From an uncultured Pseudobdellovibrionaceae bacterium (GTDB taxonomy: Bacteria; Bdellovibrionota; Bdellovibrionia; Bdellovibrionales; JAMPXM01), in the NCBI GenBank assembly GCA_934277865.1, contig CAKQVW010000069.1, forward strand, positions 1 through 10,503: DNA of 10,503 nt. The letters run 5' to 3'. This document shows positions 5,977-10,503 of the stretch, piece after piece (the stretch's first letter is position 1; the number at the start of each line of letters is the position of its first letter). The notes under the pieces were generated by a model. It was not told the DNA's origin. It searched no databases and saw nothing but the letters and a program-made list of their open reading frames with translations. The translations under genes were made by a program, and so were the position numbers.

Positions 5977-6969
5977 ATGAAAAAACTCCGGTCAAAATTC
6001 CCCAAAACAGGCGAAAACAGCCCCCTCGAGTCCCCGGCCTGGGTGTACCCATATATCCGAAATTACTTATATTTTATGCAATTCGTGGAGACTGCTTCCG
6101 AGCTCACATTAAGATCGTATAAAGGCGATCTGAAACAGGCGTTTGGAAGTTTTTTTGAGGCTGGAGACAGCCCGACCCCTCCCGCCGAGAAACTGCCTCC
6201 CCTTTCGCCAAGCCGTGAACAAGAGCTTCTGGACCTCTCCCGCATGGCCCAGCGCAGCTGGAGCGAGCTGAGTCCCGCTTCCCGCAACAGAAAGGCCGCC
6301 ACCCTGAAGAGCCTCATGGGCTGGCTTCATCGCGAGGGCCTGGTGAGCCGTGACCTGGCGGCCCTGGTACATGGCCCAAAGGTCCCCAGCCGTTTACCAA
6401 AACATTTGAGCGTCGATGAGGCCGTCGCGCTGCTGAGATCCTGCGAGCGTTTGCAGTCGGACTCGGAAGAAGCCTTTTCGACATTTGTGATGGTCGCCCT
6501 TCTTTATGGAGGTGGGCTTCGTGTTTCAGAGGCCTGCAGTTTGAAGTTTCAAGATATCGACTTTTCTCAGCGTACGTGTCGCGTGCTTGGCAAGGGCGCA
6601 AAAGAGCGGATCATCGCACTTCCCGATCTCGCTCTGAATGTGCTCCTAAAGGCAAAAAACCAGGCCAAGCACAAAGCCGAGCCGCAAGTCTATGTTTTCG
6701 GAACCCGCGAACTCTCGCCACGAACCGCTTACGAGTGGGTACGAAAAGCAGGCGCGGCCGCGGGCTTACTTCGACCACTGCATCCGCACGCCCTTCGCCA
6801 TAGCTACGCGACCCACTTGCTGAGATCCGGAGCAAATCTCCGGGTTCTTCAGGCTTTGCTGGGGCACGCCAGTCTGCAGGCAACCAGCCGTTACACTCAT
6901 ATCGGCATTGATCAACTTGCACGCACGCTAGAGGCCCATCACCCCTTTGGTGAAGATTCAAAAGAATGA
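5977..6969 (+). CDS. xerC: Xer-type tyrosine recombinase
   Basis: The protein has 330 residues from the ATG at 5977; AAGGAAG (5957-5963) is 13 bases upstream, which is long, so a TTG at 5941 remains an alternative start. The N-terminal SAM-like core-binding domain spans about 22-130, with an extra proline-rich insertion (62-78). The catalytic domain (about 143-320) has Arg182 in GGGLRVSEA, Lys206 in GKGAKER, His271 and Arg274 in HPHALRHS, His297 in LLGHAS and the nucleophile Tyr306 in RYTHI, so the complete active-site set is present. The C-terminal ending LEAHHP resembles XerC/XerD rather than phage integrases. The likely role is resolution of chromosome dimers at dif together with FtsK. XerC and XerD cannot be told apart from sequence alone. 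No attachment site or other mobile-element gene is adjacent, which favours a housekeeping Xer over a mobile integrase. Confidence 0.9.
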   Translation: MKKLRSKFPKTGENSPLESPAWVYPYIRNYLYFMQFVETASELTLRSYKGDLKQAFGSFFEAGDSPTPPAEKLPPLSPSREQELLDLSRMAQRSWSELSPASRNRKAATLKSLMGWLHREGLVSRDLAALVHGPKVPSRLPKHLSVDEAVALLRSCERLQSDSEEAFSTFVMVALLYGGGLRVSEACSLKFQDIDFSQRTCRVLGKGAKERIIALPDLALNVLLKAKNQAKHKAEPQVYVFGTRELSPRTAYEWVRKAGAAAGLLRPLHPHALRHSYATHLLRSGANLRVLQALLGHASLQATSRYTHIGIDQLARTLEAHHPFGEDSKE

Positions 6970-6984
6970 GAACGCGATATCGGC

Positions 6985-7012
6985 TTGACCTCACTCACGG
7001 GTGAACGATACG
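6985..7012 (+). promoter_or_regulatory. Weak sigma-70-like promoter before the phosphatase gene
   Basis: TTGACC (6985-6990) and GATACG (7007-7012) are separated by 16 bases in the 53-base gap after the recombinase stop. The -10 box is poor. If used, transcription would begin close to the ATG at 7023 and give a nearly leaderless message, which would fit the lack of a ribosome binding site there. The gene could equally be co-transcribed with the recombinase. Confidence 0.25.
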
Positions 7013-7022
7013 GCCTTAAAGC

Positions 7023-7574
7023 ATGAGCTCAGTTCCCGCAAAAAAAACTGTGTTTCTCGACCGAGATGGCACGCTGATTATCGACAAAATTTACCTCAAC
7101 GATCCTGATCAGATCGTCTACCTGCCGGGTGTGTTCGAAGCACTGGGCCGTCTGCGTGATGCCGGCTACCAATTCATCATGGTCACCAATCAGTCAGGCG
7201 TCGCCCGTGGAATCGTCAGTCTGGAAAATCTGGAAGAGATTCATCGCCGCATGCGTGTGGCTTTTGCCGAGCACGGTATCGAGTTCCGCGCCATCTACTA
7301 CGCTCCCTACGCTGTTGACTCGAATCACCCTTTGCGAAAGCCAGCGCCGGGCATGCTGCTGAAAGGTGCCGAAGAATGTGAGGCTGACCTCAAGTCGAGC
7401 TGGATGATTGGCGATCGCTTGAGCGACGTCGTGGCGGGCCACCGTGCTGGCTGCCGATCGATCCTGCTTACTGGTGTCGAGCAACCTGATTCGGCTGCGG
7501 CAGCTGAGGCTCAGCCCGAGTTTGTGGTCGACACACTCATGCAGGCCGCCGACAAAATCCTATCCGTCTCATAG
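7023..7574 (+). CDS. gmhB: GmhB-like HAD phosphatase (heptose 1,7-bisphosphate 7-phosphatase family)
   Basis: The protein has 183 residues, the usual GmhB length. HAD motif I is FLDRDGTLI (11-19) with nucleophile Asp13 and acid Asp15; motif II is VTNQSGVARG (54-63); Lys106 lies in RKPAPGML; motif IV is IGDRLSDVVAG with Asp131 and Asp135. The family removes the 7-phosphate from D-glycero-D-manno-heptose 1,7-bisphosphate on the way to ADP-heptose for the LPS inner core; close relatives act on histidinol phosphate or D-glycero-alpha heptose forms. The loop before RKP, where E. coli GmhB binds Zn with three Cys and one His, is here APYAVDSNHPLRKP and has no Cys, so this is a zinc-less variant. 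No clear ribosome binding site precedes the ATG at 7023. No other heptose gene is visible in the window, so the exact substrate is inferred. Confidence 0.85.
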   Translation: MSSVPAKKTVFLDRDGTLIIDKIYLNDPDQIVYLPGVFEALGRLRDAGYQFIMVTNQSGVARGIVSLENLEEIHRRMRVAFAEHGIEFRAIYYAPYAVDSNHPLRKPAPGMLLKGAEECEADLKSSWMIGDRLSDVVAGHRAGCRSILLTGVEQPDSAAAAEAQPEFVVDTLMQAADKILSVS

Positions 7575-7585
7575 CGAGACCAGAA

Positions 7586-7613
7586 TCAAGTTCTGACTCT
7601 TTAAAACCGATAA
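7586..7613 (+). promoter_or_regulatory. Sigma-28 (FliA)-like promoter candidate for the FecR-domain gene
   Basis: TCAAGTTC (7586-7593), a 12-base spacer and ACCGATAA (7606-7613) compare with the FliA consensus TAAAGTTT-N11-GCCGATAA (6/8 and 7/8 matches, spacer one base longer). It lies in the 91-base gap between the phosphatase stop and the ATG at 7666 and would give a leader of about 45 bases. A TATAAG at 7630-7635 without a good -35 is an alternative sigma-70 -10 box. The motif is seen; its use is inferred. Confidence 0.45.
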
Positions 7614-7665
7614 AACTCAGGTATCTGGATATAAGCTTCTTCATCGCGGTTTTGAGGAGTCTCTT

Positions 7666-8670
7666 ATGACGATGCGATCTGCTCACGTTTGGCTGGCGAC
7701 GATAATCGGAGCTCTGACCGTCTTCGCGGCCGATGTGGCTCACGCTGCCTGTGGTGAAATCGCCGTATCCAAAGGTAATGTCAAAATCGAGAATGTAAAA
7801 TCCAAGAAGGCAGTCCCTGCAGAAAAGGGAGCAAAAGTCTGCCAAGGCGATGTGGTGGTAGCTGGCGCGATGTCGCGCGCGAAGATCCTCATGGAGGACG
7901 GAAACGAACTGAATATCTCTCCGGACTCTCGCATCGTGTTGGAAGAATACGTTTACAAGCCAGCGGACAACAAAAAGAAGGTCATGCTGAACGTTCTTTA
8001 TGGAAAAGTTCGCACGGCAACAAAAGAAGAGAATATGTACGGCGACAAGGCGGCCGACGGCCAAGCCAACTCGTTTCAGGTAAAAACTAAGAGCGCGGTC
8101 GCCGGCGTACGCGGTACGGACTTCTTAACAAGCTTTGACCGCAGATCAAATCGGGCCGAGGTCATCACCTTCAAAGGACGTGTGGAAGTTGGAACACTTG
8201 GTCCAAACGGCGCGATCCTGAACGCCGTTCAAGTTGGAGCAGGACAAAAAACTGAGGCTGTCCTCGGACGCCCACCTGCACCACCTAAGTCCGTGCCTCC
8301 TGTCGAAATCGATCGCGCCAACACGGACTCTCAGGCCGACCTCGCTGGAGCTTCGTCGAGTCCGGCGGGCTCATCAAGTGCCTCTAACTCATCGAACTCA
8401 TCAAACGGCAACCAAGAGGAGTCGGGCTCCAACGCTCGTCGCCCTGCCACTTCTGGCACGCGCATGATTAGCTCCGAAGACCTCGCCAAAGACGACAAAC
8501 AGCCAGTTCCTGCACCACGGGCACCGGCAGGAATGCCGATCGCACCGCCACCTTCTCTTCCACCACCAGTGGTACCAACTCCACCTCCAGTCACGACGTG
8601 CGATCTTTGCAATCGCGCGATTGAAAGTGGTCCTGGAAAAGTGAAGATCACGATCACTGTCCCTCAGTAA
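7666..8670 (+). CDS. Secreted FecR-domain protein with proline-rich C-terminus
   Basis: The protein has 334 residues. The ATG at 7666 has GAGGAG (7654-7659) six bases upstream. Residues 1-27 form a Sec signal peptide (MTMR, hydrophobic core, cleavage at AHA-AC), so the protein is periplasmic. The FecR domain covers about 30-195: a GDVV start (61-64), the MEDGNELNISPDSRI segment (76-90), LYGKVR (111-116), the family hallmark KSAVAGVRGTDF (142-153) and VITFKGRVEVG (166-176). There is no anti-sigma N-terminal region, so this is not a FecR signal transducer but one of the free-standing periplasmic FecR-domain proteins. Residues 202-310 are low-complexity, Ser/Asn-rich (229-250) then Pro-rich (281-309), and end with CxxC at 312-315 and a KVKITITV strand. 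Cys29 and Cys59 may form a disulfide. It is followed by a TPR/barrel gene, with which it probably acts at the cell envelope. Confidence 0.88.
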   Translation: MTMRSAHVWLATIIGALTVFAADVAHAACGEIAVSKGNVKIENVKSKKAVPAEKGAKVCQGDVVVAGAMSRAKILMEDGNELNISPDSRIVLEEYVYKPADNKKKVMLNVLYGKVRTATKEENMYGDKAADGQANSFQVKTKSAVAGVRGTDFLTSFDRRSNRAEVITFKGRVEVGTLGPNGAILNAVQVGAGQKTEAVLGRPPAPPKSVPPVEIDRANTDSQADLAGASSSPAGSSSASNSSNSSNGNQEESGSNARRPATSGTRMISSEDLAKDDKQPVPAPRAPAGMPIAPPPSLPPPVVPTPPPVTTCDLCNRAIESGPGKVKITITVPQ

Positions 8671-8696
8671 GCTTTAGTTTGCTTCTCACATTAGGC

Positions 8697-8743
8697 CGTC
8701 GGTAAACTTATAGGGCATAAGTCCCCCAGCAAGTTTACCGACG
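8697..8743 (+). other. Perfect 13-bp inverted repeat with competing alternative hairpin
   Basis: CGTCGGTAAACTT (8697-8709) pairs exactly with AAGTTTACCGACG (8731-8743) across a 21-base loop. Inside it, ACTTAT (8706-8711) pairs exactly with ATAAGT (8717-8722). The two stems share ACTT and exclude each other, as in attenuators or RNA switches. It lies between the FecR-domain stop (8670) and the GTG start of the TPR gene (8768), with the ribosome binding site AAGGA 14 bases after the right arm. No T run follows, so a simple intrinsic terminator is unlikely. It could tune the ratio of the two proteins or be a protein-binding palindrome. Confidence 0.6.
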
Positions 8744-8767
8744 ATTCTATTAGCAAAAGGAAGCAGC

Positions 8768-10503
8768 GTGAGCCGCCCAACGACTGATTTTTCTTCTTCG
8801 TTTCGACGAGCCCTCATTCAATTCGCCCCCATCTATTTTGCGATTGGTCTGATTTCAACAAATCCAGCGCTTGGTCAAACAGGCGAAGCCTCAGCGACCG
8901 AGCCAGCCTCCGATGGTATCGAAGAAGTCACCACTGCACGGACACAAAAGGCAAGAAGCGGAGGCGTCAGTCTCGCCTCGAAAAATGCAATTCGTCTGAA
9001 CTACGGGCGCCCCGAATGGAACACCAGCTCCCTGAAGGTCGACACCGCAGCCATCCTCATGCGAGAAGGAGCCTCCGGTCGAATCGTGCAAGTCGAAGTC
9101 GAAGAAACGGCGCCGGACTCTGCGGTCTTCTCAGGATTTTACTCGATCAACTTTCGTGATATTTCGGCACTGAAAGTCGAATTTTATGCACCTCCGCAAA
9201 ATCTGCTCACCGACCTTACCGGTCGCCGCAAGGTTTCCCAGATGATCGAGAGTCGCGAATTGCGACGTCTGCCATTTGTGCTTCGCCGAGATCCTGTGAC
9301 AGGTGTTCAAAACGTGGAGCTCTTTGACAATGCCGATCAAGCCCGCCTCGCCTACAAAGCGTTTCAAGCAGAACAAGAACTTCTTGTCGCACTGAAAAAC
9401 CGCACGGACAAACGCGATCAAACTCTGGACGCGGCAGCGCTGGCTCTGGAGCAGGCTGAATTCGAAGAAGTCAGCCGGAACATGGCGGAACGTGTTCGCC
9501 TCAGCCAAGTCGAAGCTCAGCGTCTTGCGGCTCTTCTGCAGAAATTCTCGCTTGCACAGCCCGAGGCACGCGCACGTGCAAAGGCCGAGGCACAAAAGTC
9601 CGCGCAAGCAGCCATGGCCGCCTACGAAGCCGGCCGCTACGCCGACGCGCGCAAGTTGTTTGAAGCCTCTATCGAACTCGACCCTTCCAATCGCACTTAT
9701 TATTTCCAATACGGCGTCACGCTCTACAAGCTTGAAGACTTCAATCGCGCCCTGGTCTACTTCGATCTCATCGACTCCAAAGCGGCCGACCAGATTGAAA
9801 TGGACTTCTACCGTGGTCTTTCGCTTTATCGCCTGCGCGACTCGGCTGGGGCACTCGATGCCTTTCAGCGCGTGGTGAACGCCAAAGATCCGGAGATTTC
9901 TCCTTCAGCTCGATTCTATCGCGGCGTCATTCAATTCGATCGCCAGCGCTGGGAGCCAGCGCGCACAGAATTCCAGGCTGTGCTCGATGAATCCAAAGAT
10001 GCTGTTTTGGATCAACGTGCCGAATCCTACATTGAACGCGCGCTGAGAATGCAGCAGATCGAGGCCGAGCGTTCGCGCCGGTGGACTTTTGTGGGCACGT
10101 TTGGTGGCCTGTACGACGACAACGTCCTGCTTTCATCGGACTCGGATCGCGATCGTGGTGTCGCAACAAATTCTGAAGCTTGGCGCGCCTTGCTGCAAGG
10201 TATGGTGAAATACCGTGCGCTCTATGAAGAGAAAAATGAGTGGGCGATTCAGCTCGATGCCATGACGATGTACAGCGTCGACAAGGACTTCCAAACCAGT
10301 CAGGCCATCACCAATTCCGATGCCACCATCGCCGGCATCACGCTTCCTTGGACACACAAGAGCGTTGTGCGCGGCAAGGGTTACAAGCTTGATGTGATTC
10401 CAGGCTTCGAAACCACCTACATGAGCATCGAAAACAACGAATTCAAGCCGATTTACAACTCGTACATTTTGAATTTTCAGAACCTGTTTGTGATGAGCGA
10501 AAC
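8768..10503 (+). CDS. TPR-containing outer-membrane beta-barrel protein (3' end outside window)
   Basis: A frame without stops runs from GTG 8768 to the right edge, giving 578 visible residues. The ribosome binding site AAGGA (8757-8761 region) fits the GTG start, and the resulting N-terminus is a signal peptide (basic SFRR, hydrophobic 15-33, likely cut after ALG at 36). The order is: an uncharacterised beta-rich region (65-145); a long Ala/Glu/Gln-rich helical, probably coiled-coil segment (185-285); about four TPR units (281-410, for example AAYEAGRYADARKLFEASIE and ALDAFQRVV); and, from about 438, aromatic alternating strands starting FVGTFGGLYDDNV, typical of TPR-linked outer-membrane barrels whose first strand carries a Y/D-D-N-V motif. 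TPRs would face the periplasm and bind partners, possibly the FecR-domain protein just upstream. The function is unknown; export or anchoring of a surface polymer is one possibility. Confidence 0.85.
   Translation, partial: MSRPTTDFSSSFRRALIQFAPIYFAIGLISTNPALGQTGEASATEPASDGIEEVTTARTQKARSGGVSLASKNAIRLNYGRPEWNTSSLKVDTAAILMREGASGRIVQVEVEETAPDSAVFSGFYSINFRDISALKVEFYAPPQNLLTDLTGRRKVSQMIESRELRRLPFVLRRDPVTGVQNVELFDNADQARLAYKAFQAEQELLVALKNRTDKRDQTLDAAALALEQAEFEEVSRNMAERVRLSQVEAQRLAALLQKFSLAQPEARARAKAEAQKSAQAAMAAYEAGRYADARKLFEASIELDPSNRTYYFQYGVTLYKLEDFNRALVYFDLIDSKAADQIEMDFYRGLSLYRLRDSAGALDAFQRVVNAKDPEISPSARFYRGVIQFDRQRWEPARTEFQAVLDESKDAVLDQRAESYIERALRMQQIEAERSRRWTFVGTFGGLYDDNVLLSSDSDRDRGVATNSEAWRALLQGMVKYRALYEEKNEWAIQLDAMTMYSVDKDFQTSQAITNSDATIAGITLPWTHKSVVRGKGYKLDVIPGFETTYMSIENNEFKPIYNSYILNFQNLFVMSE

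Noticed and set aside
6058..6085. AT-rich patch with TTATG resembling a dif site
   Set aside because: Only the TTATG core of one arm matches; the other arm does not, and the patch lies inside the recombinase coding region encoding RNYLYFMQF.
7581..7595. CAGAA/TTCTG hairpin after the phosphatase gene as a terminator
   Set aside because: A 5-bp stem with only a short T stretch is too weak, and it overlaps the better supported promoter boxes.
7537..8064. Minus-strand open frame of 175 codons opposite the FecR-domain gene
   Set aside because: It spans the end of one real gene and the start of another on the opposite strand and has no start signal or family resemblance.
9131..9709. Minus-strand open frame of 192 codons opposite the TPR/barrel gene
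   Set aside because: The plus-strand frame is continuous from the GTG at 8768 to the window end with a signal peptide and TPR motifs, so this is a shadow.

Overview
The window looks like a chromosomal segment of a Gram-negative, flagellated bacterium, most probably a Bdellovibrio-like member of the Bdellovibrionota. The evidence is a short two-domain flagellin, a lysine-alanine-rich histone-like protein, a lipoprotein and an outer-membrane barrel with Sec-type signals, and a heptose-phosphatase of the LPS/ADP-heptose pathway. The lineage is inferred from protein style, not from a marker gene. No transposon, phage gene, CRISPR array, tRNA or rRNA was seen.

Left part (1-2941): the first 19 codons of a minus-strand gene that reads as clpB leave the window at base 1. 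It diverges from a small cysteine-rich protein gene (161-415) whose stop codon overlaps by one base the GTG start of a membrane-anchored alpha/beta hydrolase (415-1437). A good heat-shock (sigma-32-type) promoter faces clpB, and its -35 box lies on the ribosome binding site of the divergent gene. A long non-coding stretch (1438-2008) precedes flagellin fliC (2009-2842), which ends in a UUCG hairpin and a classical intrinsic terminator.

Middle (3225-5976): a lipoprotein of unknown function is followed by a histone-H1-like protein with a basic KKA-repeat half and a strongly acidic tail. A perfect 18-bp bidirectional terminator separates it from a convergent sigma-54 activator (4690-5802, minus strand) that has an AAA+ domain and a Fis-type HTH but no receiver domain. 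This activator diverges from a Xer-type tyrosine recombinase (5977-6969).

Right part (7023-10503): a GmhB-like HAD phosphatase without the usual zinc-site cysteines. It is followed by a secreted FecR-domain protein behind a sigma-28-like promoter candidate, and then by a long TPR plus beta-barrel protein that runs off the right edge. A perfect 13-bp inverted repeat with a competing alternative hairpin sits between the last two genes, which probably form one envelope unit.

The strongest leads for something less well described are the FecR/TPR-barrel pair with its intergenic RNA structure, the bipolar (basic/acidic) histone-like protein, and the recurring sigma-28-like TCAAG...CCGA boxes upstream of envelope and flagellar genes. 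I do not see a complete novel multi-gene defence or mobile system here.
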